Below, one piece after another: positions 8,442-19,990 of a stretch of DNA of 64,000 nucleotides. The position numbers and the translations under genes are program-made. Numbering within the stretch: position 1 is the first letter of the stretch; each line of letters begins with the position of its first letter. The DNA lies in the NCBI RefSeq assembly GCF_003627215.1, contig NZ_CP032677.1:935501-999500 (forward strand), given 5' to 3'. The DNA comes from Pseudomonas sp. Leaf58 (GTDB taxonomy: Bacteria; Pseudomonadota; Gammaproteobacteria; Pseudomonadales; Pseudomonadaceae). The notes beneath the pieces were generated by a model that was not told the DNA's origin, did not search any database, and saw nothing but the letters and a program-made list of their open reading frames with translations.

Positions 8442-10304
8442 ATGCTGAACAAATACCCTCTGTGGAAATATGCACTGATCGTGCTGGTACTGGTGGTCGG
8501 TTTCATTTATTCCGCTCCCAACCTCTACCCGGATGATCCGGCGGTACAGATTAGTGGTGCCAGCTCGGCGCTGCAGGTGAACCAGGCCGACCTCGATCGC
8601 GTCAGCAAGGCGCTGGTCGATGCCAAGATTGCCGTCAAGGGCGCGAGCCTGGGTGAGAAGGGCAGCGGGCTGATCCGCCTGACCAATCAGGAAGACCAGC
8701 TGCCAGCCAAGGATGTAGTGCGCAAGGCACTGGGCGATGATTACGTCGTGGCCCTGAACCTCGCTCAGACTACCCCGCAATGGCTACGCAACCTCGGCGC
8801 AAGCCCAATGAAGCTGGGCCTGGACCTGTCCGGTGGTGTGCACTTCCTGCTGGAAGTGGACATGGACAAGGCCATGAGCGCCCGCATGAAAGTCTATGAA
8901 GGCGAGGTCAAGACCTTGCTGCGCAAAGAGCGCGTCCGCTACCGCAGCCTGCCGCAGCAGGATGGCGGCATCATGCTGGGCTTTGCAGACGATGCAACCC
9001 GCGAACAGGCACGTGCCCTGATCCGCAAGAATTTCAATGACTTCGAGCTGACCACCACCGAGCGCAACGAGCTCGCCGTGCTGCGTCTGGCGCTGACCCA
9101 GGCGAAAGTCGCCGAGATCCGCGAATACTCGATCAAGCAGAACCTCACCACCGTGCGCAACCGCGTGAACGAGCTGGGCGTGGCCGAGCCGCTGGTACAG
9201 CGCCAGGGCGCCAACCGCATCGTGGTCGAGCTGCCAGGCGTGCAGGACACTGCCGAAGCCAAACGTATTCTCGGTAAAACCGCCAACCTGGAGTTCCGCT
9301 TCGGTGCCGAGCCGGGCGCGTCCAAGGCCACTACCGAAGTGTTTGAGTTCCGTGAAGGCGGCCGCTCCGCTGCGGTCGAGCGCGGCCTGATTATCACCGG
9401 TGACCAGGTGACCGACGCCCAGGCCAGCTTTGACGAGCATGGCCGGCCACAAGTGAACATCCGCCTGGATGGCCACGGTGGCGAGCTGATGAGCCGCGCC
9501 ACGCGTAGCAACGTTGGCCGCAGCATGGCGGTAATCTTCATTGAGCAAAAGCCGGTTACCCGCTACACCAAGCAGACCGTCAACGGCGTTGAGAAAGACG
9601 TTGCCGTGCAGAGCTTTGTGGAGGAGAAGAAAATCATCAGCCTGGCGACCATCCAGTCGCCGCTGGGCAGCCAGTTCCGCATCACCGGCTTGAACGGCCA
9701 GGGCGAATCGTCCGAGCTGGCCCTGCTGCTGCGTGCCGGTGGTCTGGCCGCGCCGATGTACTTCGCTGAAGAACGTACCATTGGCCCAAGCCTGGGTGCC
9801 GACAACATCACCAAGGGTATCGATGCGTCGCTGTGGGGCATGCTGTTCGTCTCGCTGTTCATCATCGCTATCTACCGCGGTTTCGGCGTGATCGCTACCG
9901 TCGCCCTGGCGGGCAACATGGTGTTGCTGCTGGCGCTGATGTCGCTGCTGGGTGCCACCCTGACCCTGCCGGGTATTGCCGGTATCGTGTTGACCATGGG
10001 TATGGCGGTGGACGCCAACGTGCTGATCTTCTCGCGTATTCGCGAAGAGCTGAATGCCGGCATGTCGGTGCAGCGCGCCATTCACGAAGGCTTCAACCGC
10101 GCCTACACCGCGATCATCGACGCCAACCTGACCAGCCTGCTGGTCGGCGGTATCCTGTTCGCCATGGGTACCGGCCCGGTCAAAGGCTTTGCGGTCACCA
10201 TGTCCCTCGGGATTTTCACCTCGATGTTCACCGCCGTCATGGTGACCCGCGCAATGGTCAACCTGACCTGCGGCGGGCGTGACATCAAGAAGCTGTGGGT
10301 TTGA
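8442..10304 (+). CDS. secD: Protein-export membrane protein SecD
   Basis: SecD with SecF forms an RND-type proton-driven complex that helps pull secreted proteins across the inner membrane. The 620-residue protein has an N-terminal membrane segment (YALIVLVLVVGFIYSAPNLYPDD). The P1 head follows, including LGLDLSGGVHFLLEVD and VRNRVNELGVAEPLVQRQG. The C-terminal RND membrane block carries GMAVDANVLIFSRIREEL. The ATG at 8442 directly follows an in-frame GTG at 8439; both encode almost the same protein. secF follows after 10 bases. Confidence 0.97.
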   Translation: MLNKYPLWKYALIVLVLVVGFIYSAPNLYPDDPAVQISGASSALQVNQADLDRVSKALVDAKIAVKGASLGEKGSGLIRLTNQEDQLPAKDVVRKALGDDYVVALNLAQTTPQWLRNLGASPMKLGLDLSGGVHFLLEVDMDKAMSARMKVYEGEVKTLLRKERVRYRSLPQQDGGIMLGFADDATREQARALIRKNFNDFELTTTERNELAVLRLALTQAKVAEIREYSIKQNLTTVRNRVNELGVAEPLVQRQGANRIVVELPGVQDTAEAKRILGKTANLEFRFGAEPGASKATTEVFEFREGGRSAAVERGLIITGDQVTDAQASFDEHGRPQVNIRLDGHGGELMSRATRSNVGRSMAVIFIEQKPVTRYTKQTVNGVEKDVAVQSFVEEKKIISLATIQSPLGSQFRITGLNGQGESSELALLLRAGGLAAPMYFAEERTIGPSLGADNITKGIDASLWGMLFVSLFIIAIYRGFGVIATVALAGNMVLLLALMSLLGATLTLPGIAGIVLTMGMAVDANVLIFSRIREELNAGMSVQRAIHEGFNRAYTAIIDANLTSLLVGGILFAMGTGPVKGFAVTMSLGIFTSMFTAVMVTRAMVNLTCGGRDIKKLWV

Positions 10305-10314
10305 GGGAGCTGCG

Positions 10315-11223
10315 ATGAAAACCATCAATTTCATGGGCGTGCGCAATGTCGCGTTCGCCATTACCGTGCTCCTCACCGTACTGGCGTTGTTCAGCTGGTG
10401 GCAGAAGGGCCTGAACTTTGGCCTGGACTTCACCGGCGGTACGCTGATCGAGCTGACCTACGAGCGCCCGGCCGACCTCCAGGCGGTGCGTGCCGAGCTG
10501 GTCGATTCCGGTTTCCATGAGGCCGTGGTGCAGAGCTTCGGCGCCACCACCGACCTGCTGGTGCGTATGCCGGGCGACGACCCGCAACTGGGCAACAAGG
10601 TGGCTGCAGCCCTGCAAAAGGCTGGCGGCGACAACCCGGCCACGCTCAAGCGTGTCGAGTTCGTCGGCCCGCAAGTGGGTGAAGAGCTGCGCGACCAGGG
10701 TGGCATGGGCATGCTGCTGGCCCTGGGCGGCATCCTTATCTACTTGGCGTTCCGCTTCCAGTGGAAGTTCGCCGTGGGCGCGATCGTTTCACTGGTCCAC
10801 GACGTGGTGGTGACCCTGGGCATCTTGTCGTTCTTCCAGATCACCTTCGACCTGACGGTGCTGGCGGCAGTGTTGGCAATCATCGGCTACTCGCTGAACG
10901 ACACCATCGTCGTGTTCGACCGGGTGCGTGAGAACTTCCGCGTCATGCGCAAGGCTTCGCTGATCGAGAACATCAACGTTTCCACCACCCAGACCCTGCT
11001 GCGTACCATCGCCACCTCGGTTTCGACCTTGCTGGCCATTGCCGCGCTGCTGTTCTTTGGTGGCGACAACCTGTTTGGCTTCTCGCTGGCACTGTTCATC
11101 GGCGTCATGGCTGGTACCTACTCGTCGATCTACATCGCCAACGTGGTATTGATCTGGCTGAACCTGAACAGTGAAGACCTGATCCCGCCGGTCAAGGCTG
11201 AGGGTGTTGACGAGCGTCCGTAA
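10315..11223 (+). CDS. secF: Protein-export membrane protein SecF
   Basis: The 302-residue partner of SecD has the N-terminal segment VRNVAFAITVLLTVLALFSW and LNFGLDFTGGTLIEL. The RND core has FVGPQVGEELRDQGG and GYSLNDTIVVFDRVREN, which carry the conserved charged residues of the proton path. The ATG has GGGAGCTGCG upstream. The secDF unit ends in a strong terminator at 11254. Confidence 0.97.
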   Translation: MKTINFMGVRNVAFAITVLLTVLALFSWWQKGLNFGLDFTGGTLIELTYERPADLQAVRAELVDSGFHEAVVQSFGATTDLLVRMPGDDPQLGNKVAAALQKAGGDNPATLKRVEFVGPQVGEELRDQGGMGMLLALGGILIYLAFRFQWKFAVGAIVSLVHDVVVTLGILSFFQITFDLTVLAAVLAIIGYSLNDTIVVFDRVRENFRVMRKASLIENINVSTTQTLLRTIATSVSTLLAIAALLFFGGDNLFGFSLALFIGVMAGTYSSIYIANVVLIWLNLNSEDLIPPVKAEGVDERP

Positions 11224-11253
11224 GGAATCGTCCTACGCCGTTTGGCGAATCAA

Positions 11254-11287
11254 AAGGCGCGAGTATTGAACTCGCGCCTTTTTTTTT
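11254..11287 (+). terminator. Intrinsic terminator after secF
   Basis: AAGGCGCGAGT-ATTGA-ACTCGCGCCTT is followed by a run of T bases (nine in total), a textbook terminator closing the queA-tgt-yajC-secDF stretch. Confidence 0.93.
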
Positions 11288-11343
11288 GCTCCAAGGCAGG
11301 GAGAAGGCGGGCCAGGCCCCGCAGGTGCGATCAGGAGGTTCAC

Positions 11344-11886
11344 GTGAATAAATCAATGCTGGTGGGTGCGGTGCTGGGTGCTGTCGGTGTAACTGCCGGA
11401 GGTGCTGTGGCGACCTACAGCTTGGTGAACAAAGGGCCTGAGTATGCCCAAGTCACCGACGTGCAGCCGATCAAGCAGCAGATCAAGACGCCGCGTGAGG
11501 TTTGCAAGGATGTGGCGGTGACCCGGCAGGCACCGGTCAAGGACCAGCATCAGATCGCCGGTACTGTAGTGGGTGCGCTGGCGGGTGGCCTGTTGGGTAA
11601 CCAGATTGGTGGTGGTACCGGTAAAAAGATCGCCACGGTGGCCGGTGCGGTGGGTGGGGGTTATGCCGGTAACAAGGTGCAGGAAGGTATGCAAGAGCGT
11701 GACACCTATACCACCACGCAAACCCGTTGCACCACGGTCCATGACATCAGTGACAAGGTGGTCGGGTACAACGTCAAGTACACCCTGGGTGACAAGGCCG
11801 GGCAGGTGAAGATGGATCACGAGCCGGGGTCGACCATTCCCGTGGACAAGAATGGCAAACTGATCCTCAGCGAAGCCGAGCAATAG
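11344..11886 (+). CDS. Glycine-zipper 2TM domain protein, envelope-associated
   Basis: The 180-residue protein starts at GTG with AGGAGGT five bases upstream. The N-terminus (SMLVGAVLGAVGVTAGGAVATYSLV) is a signal-anchor-like segment. Residues 75-115 form a glycine zipper (GTVVGALAGGLLGNQIGGG and GAVGGGYAGNKVQEGM), the Rick_17kDa_Anti/2TM type. The C-terminal part has two cysteines (one in KTPREVCKDV, one in TQTRCTTVHD) and a small beta-rich region. Such proteins sit in the cell envelope; the exact role is unknown. It stands alone between two terminators. Confidence 0.85.
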   Translation: MNKSMLVGAVLGAVGVTAGGAVATYSLVNKGPEYAQVTDVQPIKQQIKTPREVCKDVAVTRQAPVKDQHQIAGTVVGALAGGLLGNQIGGGTGKKIATVAGAVGGGYAGNKVQEGMQERDTYTTTQTRCTTVHDISDKVVGYNVKYTLGDKAGQVKMDHEPGSTIPVDKNGKLILSEAEQ

Positions 11887-11924
11887 AGCCCGCGCAAGCC
11901 CTGGGTTTAGCTTCAGGCACAAAG

Positions 11925-11948
11925 AAAGCACCCCGCGGGGTGCTTTTT
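11925..11948. terminator. Terminator between the glycine-zipper gene and suhB
   Basis: AAAGCACCCCGCGGGGTGCTTTTT is a near-perfect self-complementary stem with A and T tracts on its two sides, so it can serve both convergent genes. Confidence 0.88.
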
Positions 11949-11968
11949 GTTGGCTGGCAATACGCGCT

Positions 11969-12787
11969 TTAGCGCTTCATGCTCTCTGGCAGGTGCGGCT
12001 GGATAGCAGTCAGCACGGCCTTGAAGCATTTGATGTTGCCCGCAACGATATGGCCCTTGTCGAGGAAGTCATGGCCGCCGTTGAAGTCACTTACCAAGCC
12101 ACCGGCTTCCTGGATCAGCAGCACGCCAGCAGCCATGTCCCATTCGGACAGGCCCGACTCCCAGAAGGCGTCGAAGCGGCCGGCAGCCACGTAGGCCAGG
12201 TCGAGGCTGGCAGAGCCGGCGCGGCGGATGCCGGCGGTTTGGCCCGTCAGGGCGCGGAACATACCCAGGTAGTTGTCCATGTCAGCCATCTGGTTGTCAC
12301 GGAACGGGAAACCGGTACCCAGCAGGGCGCCTTCCAGGCTGGTGCGCGAGCTGACACGCAGGCGGCGACCGTTGAGCTGGGCGCCACGGCCACGGCTGGC
12401 GGTGAATTCTTCTTGGCGAACCGGGTCGACGATCACGGCGTGCTCAAGGCGGCCACGGTATTTGCAGGCGATGCTTACCGCGAAATGCGGGATGCCGCGC
12501 AGGAAGTTGGTGGTGCCGTCCAGCGGGTCGATGACCCACAGGTAGTCCTTGCCTTCTTCGCCGGTGCCCGCGTGCATGCCGGTTTCTTCACCCTGAATAG
12601 AGTGGTTCGGGTAAGCCTTGCGCAGTGCGTCGACAATTTTTTGTTCGGCAGCGCGATCGACTTCAGAAACGTAATCCTTGGCCTCTTTCTCATCGACCTT
12701 GATAGTATCCAGGCGTTCGATGGAGCGGAAAATCAGTTCACTGGCGCTGCGAGCGGCGCGCAGGGCGATATTCAGCATAGGCTGCAT
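11969..12787 (-). CDS. suhB: Inositol-1-monophosphatase SuhB
   Basis: SuhB belongs to the lithium-sensitive Mg-dependent phosphatases and hydrolyses inositol monophosphates; in gamma-proteobacteria it also joins the rRNA antitermination complex. The 272-residue protein has the metal site: EE in GEETGMH, then WVIDPLDGTTNFLRGIPHF (DPLDGTTN), and the C-terminal WDMAAGVLLIQEAGG. It is divergent from trmJ. In related pseudomonads it affects virulence gene expression, which is family knowledge only. Confidence 0.95.
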   Translation of the reverse strand: MQPMLNIALRAARSASELIFRSIERLDTIKVDEKEAKDYVSEVDRAAEQKIVDALRKAYPNHSIQGEETGMHAGTGEEGKDYLWVIDPLDGTTNFLRGIPHFAVSIACKYRGRLEHAVIVDPVRQEEFTASRGRGAQLNGRRLRVSSRTSLEGALLGTGFPFRDNQMADMDNYLGMFRALTGQTAGIRRAGSASLDLAYVAAGRFDAFWESGLSEWDMAAGVLLIQEAGGLVSDFNGGHDFLDKGHIVAGNIKCFKAVLTAIQPHLPESMKR

Positions 12788-12871
12788 GGGCGGGTCACCT
12801 GGAGATGTTAAAGAGGAAAGCCGGCCATTCTAGCAGAAATCTTTGAAGGCAGAAGTGTCACGTTCGCTTTC

Positions 12872-12901
12872 TTGGCGTTACGTCTGTCGGTTCTGTAAGA
12901 T
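12872..12901 (+). promoter_or_regulatory. Promoter of trmJ
   Basis: A -35-like TTGGCG (12872-12877) and -10-like TAAGAT (12896-12901) are separated by 18 bases. Transcription would begin near 12908, inside the longer open frame that starts at 12843, which supports the TTG start of trmJ at 12939. Confidence 0.5.
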
Positions 12902-12938
12902 CGAAGGCCCTGATTCCTGCATCTGTGAGCACAACACC

Positions 12939-13694
12939 TTGCTGCAAAATATTCGTGTTGTTCTAGTCAATACCAGCCACCCCGGCAACATCGGCGGCGC
13001 TGCGCGTGCCATGAAAAACATGGGCTTGTCGCGTTTGGTGCTGGTGCAGCCGAAAGAGTTCCCCGCGGCGGATGCCAGTGCCCGTGCCTCGGGCGCCGAC
13101 GATGTGCTGGACAGCGCCCAGGTGGTCGACAGCCTCGAGCAGGCGCTGGTCGGCTGTAATCTGGTGATGGGCACCAGCGCCCGCGAGCGCAGCATCCCCT
13201 GGCCGTTGATCGGCCCCCGCGAGTGCGGTGCCAAGGCGGTGGAGCATGCCAACGATGGCGAGGAGATCGCCCTGGTGTTCGGGCGCGAACACGCCGGCCT
13301 GACCAACGAAGAACTGCAGCGATGTCACTTCCACGTGCACATTCCCTCCAACCCCGATTTCAGCTCGCTGAACCTGGCTGCCGCCGTGCAGGTGCTCTCG
13401 TACGAGGTGCGCATGGCTTCGCTGGCTGCTGGTGAGGCGCCGGACAAAGTCGAGAAGGTTGACGCCAGTGAGCTGGCGACGATGGACGAAATGGAGCTGT
13501 TCTACGACCACCTGGAAAAAACCCTGGTGGGCATCGGCTTCCTCGACCCCGACAAGCCCAAGCACCTGATGCCGCGCCTGCGCCGGCTATATGGGCGGGT
13601 GGCGGTCGAGCGTACGGAAATGAGCATTTTGCGCGGCATCCTCACCGAGACCCAGAAAGTGGTCCGGGGCGAGCCGCATAAACGGAAGGACTGA
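12939..13694 (+). CDS. trmJ: tRNA (Cm32/Um32) methyltransferase TrmJ
   Basis: TrmJ is a SPOUT-fold enzyme that 2'-O-methylates position 32 of several tRNAs. The 251-residue protein begins with LLQNIRVVLVNTSHPGNIGGAARAMKNMGL, matching the family start MLQNIR if the first leucine codon (TTG, 12939) is read as methionine. The SPOUT knot includes LVFGREHAGLTNEEL and IPSNPDFSSLNLAAAVQVLSYE. An ATG at 12843 would add 32 residues with no family match and lie upstream of the likely promoter. cysE starts four bases after the stop. Confidence 0.93.
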   Translation: MLQNIRVVLVNTSHPGNIGGAARAMKNMGLSRLVLVQPKEFPAADASARASGADDVLDSAQVVDSLEQALVGCNLVMGTSARERSIPWPLIGPRECGAKAVEHANDGEEIALVFGREHAGLTNEELQRCHFHVHIPSNPDFSSLNLAAAVQVLSYEVRMASLAAGEAPDKVEKVDASELATMDEMELFYDHLEKTLVGIGFLDPDKPKHLMPRLRRLYGRVAVERTEMSILRGILTETQKVVRGEPHKRKD

Positions 13695-13697
13695 CAG

Positions 13698-14483
13698 ATG
13701 TTCGAACGCCTGCGTGAAGATATTCAAAGCGTATTCCACCGCGACCCGGCTGCGCGTAACGCCTTCGAGGTGCTGACGTGCTACCCGGGTATGCATGCCA
13801 TCTGGCTGCACCGCCTGGGCAATGCCCTGTGGAAGCGTGACTTCAAGTGGCTAGCCCGCTTGGTATCGAACTTCGGTCGCTGGCTGACCGGCATCGAGAT
13901 CCACCCTGGTGCCACCATCGGTCGCCGTTTCTTCATCGACCATGGCATGGGCATCGTCATCGGTGAAACCGCTGAGATCGGCGACGATGTCACCCTTTAC
14001 CAGGGGGTCACGCTGGGCGGCACCAGCTGGAACAAAGGCAAGCGCCATCCCACGCTGGAGGACGGCGTGGTGGTAGGGGCGGGGGCCAAGGTGCTAGGGC
14101 CGTTCACGGTCGGTGCCGGGGCCAAGATCGGCTCGAATGCGGTGGTGACCAAGGCGGTGCCAGCCGGCGCCACGGCGGTGGGCATCCCCGGGCGGATCAT
14201 CGTCAAGAGTGAAGATAACGAGGTCGAGGCCAAGCGCAAGGCGATGGCCGAGAAAATCGGCTTCGATGCCTATGGTGTCAGCGGCGACATGCCCGACCCG
14301 GTGGCTCGCGCCATCGGCCAGATGCTCGACCACCTGCAGGCGGTCGACGAGCGGTTGGAGGGTATGTGCGGTGCCTTGACCAAGATGGGCAGCGACTATT
14401 GCGCCAAAGAGCTGCCGGCCTTGCCAGAGGACGCCTTTAAAGAGCTTGCCCAGGTGGCCCAGCGCGACACTCAGTCGCATTGA
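13698..14483 (+). CDS. cysE: Serine O-acetyltransferase CysE
   Basis: CysE makes O-acetylserine from serine and acetyl-CoA, the committed step to cysteine. The 261-residue protein has a helical N-terminus and a left-handed beta-helix of hexapeptide repeats ([25 protein letters not shown], continuing to [15 protein letters not shown]). The catalytic His lies in FIDHGMG. It is the short, cytoplasmic form common beside isc genes and may supply cysteine for IscS. Confidence 0.95.
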   Translation: MFERLREDIQSVFHRDPAARNAFEVLTCYPGMHAIWLHRLGNALWKRDFKWLARLVSNFGRWLTGIEIHPGATIGRRFFIDHGMGIVIGETAEIGDDVTLYQGVTLGGTSWNKGKRHPTLEDGVVVGAGAKVLGPFTVGAGAKIGSNAVVTKAVPAGATAVGIPGRIIVKSEDNEVEAKRKAMAEKIGFDAYGVSGDMPDPVARAIGQMLDHLQAVDERLEGMCGALTKMGSDYCAKELPALPEDAFKELAQVAQRDTQSH

Positions 14484-14513
14484 TTGCGCCGCGTTGAAAT
14501 CATAGTGACATAC

Positions 14514-14533
14514 GGGGCGTGTGCGCACGCCCC
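14514..14533. terminator. Stem-loop between cysE and iscR
   Basis: GGGGCGTG-TGCG-CACGCCCC is a perfect 8-bp stem with a four-base loop 30 bases after cysE. There is no T-run behind it, so it may terminate weakly or only stabilise the mRNA end. Confidence 0.45.
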
Positions 14534-14567
14534 TCGTCTGCTACAATCGCGCCGCCTCCCGAGTACA

Positions 14568-14624
14568 AACCCGACTAAAGCACTAGGTCTAATAGTTGAC
14601 TTAAATGCTCGGGAATCGCATACT
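14568..14624 (+). promoter_or_regulatory. iscR promoter with two IscR type-1 sites
   Basis: Site B (14592-14616) begins ATAGTTGACTT and ends TGCTCGGGAAT, which closely matches the type-1 IscR operator of the E. coli isc promoter. Site A (14568-14592, AAACCCGACTAAAG then CACTAGGTCTA) is a second, weaker copy directly upstream. A sigma70 promoter fits inside: -35 TTGACT (14596-14601) and -10 CATACT (14619-14624) with a 17-base spacer. [2Fe-2S]-IscR bound here would repress its own operon. Confidence 0.8.
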
Positions 14625-14661
14625 CGCACACATCCCGAAACTCCCGTGGTACCCAATAGCC

Positions 14662-15153
14662 ATGCGACTGACTACCAAAGGCCGATACGCCGTGACCGCC
14701 ATGCTCGACCTGGCGTTGCACGCGCAGCATGGGCCGGTGTCTTTGGCCGACATTTCCGAGCGCCAGGGCATATCCCTCTCTTATTTGGAACAGCTGTTCG
14801 CCAAGCTGCGCCGTAGCAGCCTGGTTTCCAGTGTGCGCGGTCCAGGCGGTGGTTATCAGCTGTCGCGGGGCATGGAAACCATCCAGGTGGCCCAGGTTAT
14901 CGATGCGGTCAACGAATCGGTCGATGCCACCCGCTGCCAGGGCCTCGGGGACTGCCATGCCGGTGATACCTGCCTGACCCACCACCTGTGGTGCGACCTC
15001 AGCCAGCAGATCCATGAATTCCTCAGCGGCATCAGCCTGGCCGACCTCGTCATGCGCCGTGAGGTGCAGGAAGTCGCTCAGCGCCAGGACCTGCGTCGTG
15101 TCGCAGGCCGATCCGCCCAGCTGGACAAGATTGAGACGTCCGCCGTCGATTGA
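14662..15153 (+). CDS. iscR: Iron-sulfur cluster regulator IscR
   Basis: The 163-residue Rrf2-family regulator begins [20 protein letters not shown] and has the winged HTH ([41 protein letters not shown]). Three clustered cysteines ([21 protein letters not shown] region) and a nearby His bind the [2Fe-2S] cluster. With the cluster it represses the isc operon. It is the first gene of the operon and is preceded by matching operator sites. Confidence 0.96.
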   Translation: MRLTTKGRYAVTAMLDLALHAQHGPVSLADISERQGISLSYLEQLFAKLRRSSLVSSVRGPGGGYQLSRGMETIQVAQVIDAVNESVDATRCQGLGDCHAGDTCLTHHLWCDLSQQIHEFLSGISLADLVMRREVQEVAQRQDLRRVAGRSAQLDKIETSAVD

Positions 15154-15199
15154 TCCCCCTGGGACGACGAGCGACGCCACCGCCTGATAGGAGAGACAA

Positions 15200-16414
15200 A
15201 TGAAGTTGCCGATCTACCTCGATTACTCCGCGACCACCCCGGTCGACCCGCGCGTGGCCCAGAAGATGGCCGACTGCCTGCTGGTTGACGGGAACTTCGG
15301 TAACCCGGCTTCGCGCTCCCACGTCTTTGGCTGGAAAGCCGAAGAAGCGGTTGAGAACGGTCGCCGTCAGGTTGCCGAACTGATCAACGCCGATCCGCGC
15401 GAAATCGTCTGGACCAGCGGTGCCACCGAGTCCGACAACCTCGCACTGAAAGGCGTCGCGCACTTCTATCAGACCAAGGGCAAGCACATCATCACCTCCA
15501 AGATCGAGCACAAGGCAGTGCTGGACACTGCTCGCCAGCTGGAGCGTGAAGGTTTCGAAGTCACCTACCTGGAACCGGGCGAAGACGGCATCGTTACCCC
15601 GGCCATGGTCGAGGCAGTGCTGCGCGACGACACCATCCTGGTCTCGCTGATGCACGTGAACAACGAAGTCGGCTCGATCAACGACATCGCCGCCATCGGT
15701 GAACTGACCCGTGCGCGCGGTGTGTTGTTCCACGTTGACGCCGCGCAGTCGGCCGGCAAGGTAGAAATCGACCTGCAAAAGCTGAAAGTCGACCTGATGT
15801 CGTTCTCGGCGCACAAGGTTTACGGCCCGAAGGGCATTGGCGCGCTGTACGTCAGCCGCAAGCCGCGCGTACGCCTGGAGGCCATCATTCACGGCGGTGG
15901 CCATGAGCGCGGCATGCGTTCGGGCACCCTGCCGACCCACCAGATCGTCGGTATGGGCGAAGCCTTCGCCATCGCCAAGCAGGAAATGGCCGCTGAAAAC
16001 GCACGCATCAAGGCCCTGAGCGACCGCTTCTTCAAGCAGGTTTCGAACCTTGAAGAGCTGTACGTCAACGGCAGCCAGACCGCCCGCGTGCCACACAACC
16101 TGAACCTGAGCTTCAACTACGTCGAAGGCGAGTCGCTGCTGATGTCGCTGAAGGACATCGCTGTATCGTCCGGTTCGGCGTGCACCTCTGCGTCGCTCGA
16201 GCCGTCGTACGTACTGCGCGCTCTGGGCCGCAACGACGAGCTGGCGCACAGCTCGATCCGCTTCTCCTTCGGCCGCTTCACTACCGAAGAAGAAGTTGAC
16301 TACGCCGCGCAGAAAGTCTGCGAGGCCGTAAACAAACTGCGTGAGCTGTCGCCGCTGTGGGACATGTACAAAGACGGCGTTGACATCTCCAAGATCGAGT
16401 GGGCCGCCCACTAA
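15200..16414 (+). CDS. iscS: Cysteine desulfurase IscS
   Basis: IscS is a PLP enzyme that takes sulfur from cysteine as a persulfide and passes it to IscU and tRNA-thiolation partners. The 404-residue protein has the PLP lysine in [16 protein letters not shown] and the mobile catalytic Cys in [21 protein letters not shown]. Family start [26 protein letters not shown] precedes the ATG. Confidence 0.98.
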   Translation: MKLPIYLDYSATTPVDPRVAQKMADCLLVDGNFGNPASRSHVFGWKAEEAVENGRRQVAELINADPREIVWTSGATESDNLALKGVAHFYQTKGKHIITSKIEHKAVLDTARQLEREGFEVTYLEPGEDGIVTPAMVEAVLRDDTILVSLMHVNNEVGSINDIAAIGELTRARGVLFHVDAAQSAGKVEIDLQKLKVDLMSFSAHKVYGPKGIGALYVSRKPRVRLEAIIHGGGHERGMRSGTLPTHQIVGMGEAFAIAKQEMAAENARIKALSDRFFKQVSNLEELYVNGSQTARVPHNLNLSFNYVEGESLLMSLKDIAVSSGSACTSASLEPSYVLRALGRNDELAHSSIRFSFGRFTTEEEVDYAAQKVCEAVNKLRELSPLWDMYKDGVDISKIEWAAH

Positions 16415-16460
16415 GCAGTCGCCGGCAAGAGCGGCTCCCTGATGAGGAAGGAATTGCACC

Positions 16461-16847
16461 ATGGCATACAGTGAAAAGGTCATCGACCACTACGAAAACC
16501 CGCGCAACGTCGGCAAGATGAACGCCGAAGACCCGGATGTCGGTACCGGCATGGTCGGCGCTCCGGCCTGCGGTGACGTGATGCGCCTGCAGATCAAGGT
16601 CAACGAGCAGGGCGTTATCGAAGACGCCAAGTTCAAAACCTATGGCTGCGGTTCGGCCATCGCTTCCAGCTCCCTCGCCACTGAGTGGATGAAGGGCAAG
16701 ACCCTGGACGAAGCCGAAACCATCAAGAACACCCAGTTGGCCGAAGAACTGGCGTTGCCGCCGGTCAAGATCCACTGCTCGGTACTCGCCGAAGATGCCA
16801 TCAAGGCAGCTGTACGCGATTACAAGCAGAAGAAAGGCTTGATCTAA
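16461..16847 (+). CDS. iscU: Iron-sulfur scaffold protein IscU
   Basis: The 128-residue scaffold on which [2Fe-2S] clusters are assembled. Its three ligand cysteines are in GAPACGDVM, TYGCGSAIASSS and KIHCSVLAED. LPPVKIHC contains the LPPVK motif recognised by the HscA chaperone encoded downstream. Confidence 0.98.
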   Translation: MAYSEKVIDHYENPRNVGKMNAEDPDVGTGMVGAPACGDVMRLQIKVNEQGVIEDAKFKTYGCGSAIASSSLATEWMKGKTLDEAETIKNTQLAEELALPPVKIHCSVLAEDAIKAAVRDYKQKKGLI

Positions 16848-16875
16848 GCCGCCTGTTGCGAGGTAAGGAGTTCTG

Positions 16876-17199
16876 ATGGCTATCAGCATGACAGAAGCCG
16901 CCGCCAACCACATTCGCCGCTCCCTTGATGGGCGCGGCAAAGGTGAGGGCATTCGCCTGGGCGTGCGCACCACCGGTTGCTCGGGCTTGGCCTACGTGCT
17001 GGAGTTCGTCGACGAACTGGCGGACGAGGACCAGGTGTTCGAGAACCATGGCGTCAAGGTGATCATCGATCCCAAGAGCCTGGTCTACCTCGACGGCACC
17101 GAGCTGGACTTTGTCAAGGAAGGGTTGAACGAAGGCTTCAAGTTCAACAACCCCAACGTGCGCGGTGAGTGTGGCTGCGGCGAAAGCTTCAACGTTTGA
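16876..17199 (+). CDS. iscA: A-type iron-sulfur carrier IscA
   Basis: The 107-residue A-type carrier has the three conserved cysteines, one in [14 protein letters not shown] and two in the C-terminal [11 protein letters not shown]. It passes clusters to target proteins, mainly [4Fe-4S] enzymes. It lies 28 bases after iscU. Confidence 0.97.
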   Translation: MAISMTEAAANHIRRSLDGRGKGEGIRLGVRTTGCSGLAYVLEFVDELADEDQVFENHGVKVIIDPKSLVYLDGTELDFVKEGLNEGFKFNNPNVRGECGCGESFNV

Positions 17200-17208
17200 G
17201 GCTGAACT

Positions 17209-17730
17209 GTGGGTACTCTTTGTCACTACGCATTGTTTGACCTCCAGCCTAGCTTCCGCCTGGATCTAGACAAGCTGGCCACTCGCTATCGCGAGTTGGC
17301 CCGCGAAGTCCATCCCGATCGTTTTGCCGACGCCTCCGAGCGTGAGCAGCGCGTGGCACTGGAAAAGTCCGCAGCCCTCAACGACGCCTACCAGACCTTG
17401 CGCAGCGCGCCGCGTCGTGCCCGCTATTTGCTGGCCATTGGCGGCCACGAAGTGCCTCAGGAAGTCACCGTCCGCGACCCGGACTTTTTGATGCAGCAAA
17501 TGCAGTGGCGTGAAGAACTGGAAGAGTTGCAGGACGAAGCCGACCTTGACGGTGTTGGTGTGTTCAAGAAGCGCCTGAAGGCTGCCCAAGACACGCTGAA
17601 CGAGGACTTTGCCGCTTGCTGGGATGCCCCGGGTGAGCGGGAAAAGGCCGAACGCCTGATGCGCCGCATGCAGTTCCTCGACAAGCTCGCCCAAGAAGTG
17701 CGCCAACTGGAAGAGCGCCTCGACGATTAA
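17209..17730 (+). CDS. hscB: J-domain co-chaperone HscB
   Basis: The 173-residue protein has an N-terminal J domain with the HPD motif ([20 protein letters not shown]) and a C-terminal three-helix domain that holds IscU. It brings IscU to HscA and stimulates the ATPase. The start is GTG (17209), nine bases after the iscA stop. Confidence 0.96.
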   Translation: MGTLCHYALFDLQPSFRLDLDKLATRYRELAREVHPDRFADASEREQRVALEKSAALNDAYQTLRSAPRRARYLLAIGGHEVPQEVTVRDPDFLMQQMQWREELEELQDEADLDGVGVFKKRLKAAQDTLNEDFAACWDAPGEREKAERLMRRMQFLDKLAQEVRQLEERLDD

Positions 17731-17772
17731 CCCGGTGCTGCCCGTGATGGCACCTAAGGTATTCAGATAAGC

Positions 17773-19635
<1,863 letters not shown>

Positions 19636-19638
19636 CCG

Positions 19639-19980
19639 ATGCCGCTGGTGACATTCCTGCCGCACGAGAAGTTCTGCCCCGAAGGGCTGAGCGTGGAGGT
19701 CAAGCCCGGGACCAACATCCTGGAACTGGCCCACGACCATCACATCGAGATGGAAAGCGCCTGCGGCGGCGTCAAAGCCTGCACCACTTGCCATTGCATC
19801 GTGCGCAAGGGCTTCGACTCGTTGGAAGAAGCCGACGAGCTGGAAGAGGACATGCTGGACAAGGCCTGGGGCCTGGAGGCGCAGTCGCGCCTTGGCTGCC
19901 AGGTGGTCGTCGGTGATCAGGACCTGACCATCGAGATCCCCAAGTATTCACTCAACCACGCTGCCGAAGCACCGCACTGA
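19639..19980 (+). CDS. fdx: [2Fe-2S] ferredoxin of the isc operon
   Basis: The 113-residue adrenodoxin-type ferredoxin has ligand cysteines in SACGGVKACTTCHC and a fourth in SRLGCQVVVG. It supplies electrons for cluster assembly on IscU. It is tightly packed between hscA and iscX. Confidence 0.97.
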   Translation: MPLVTFLPHEKFCPEGLSVEVKPGTNILELAHDHHIEMESACGGVKACTTCHCIVRKGFDSLEEADELEEDMLDKAWGLEAQSRLGCQVVVGDQDLTIEIPKYSLNHAAEAPH

Positions 19981-19990
19981 GGGCCTGTAC

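Noticed and set aside
8784..10433. 549-codon open frame opposite secD
   Set aside because: Antisense shadow of secD rich in His/Gln/Gly without family likeness.
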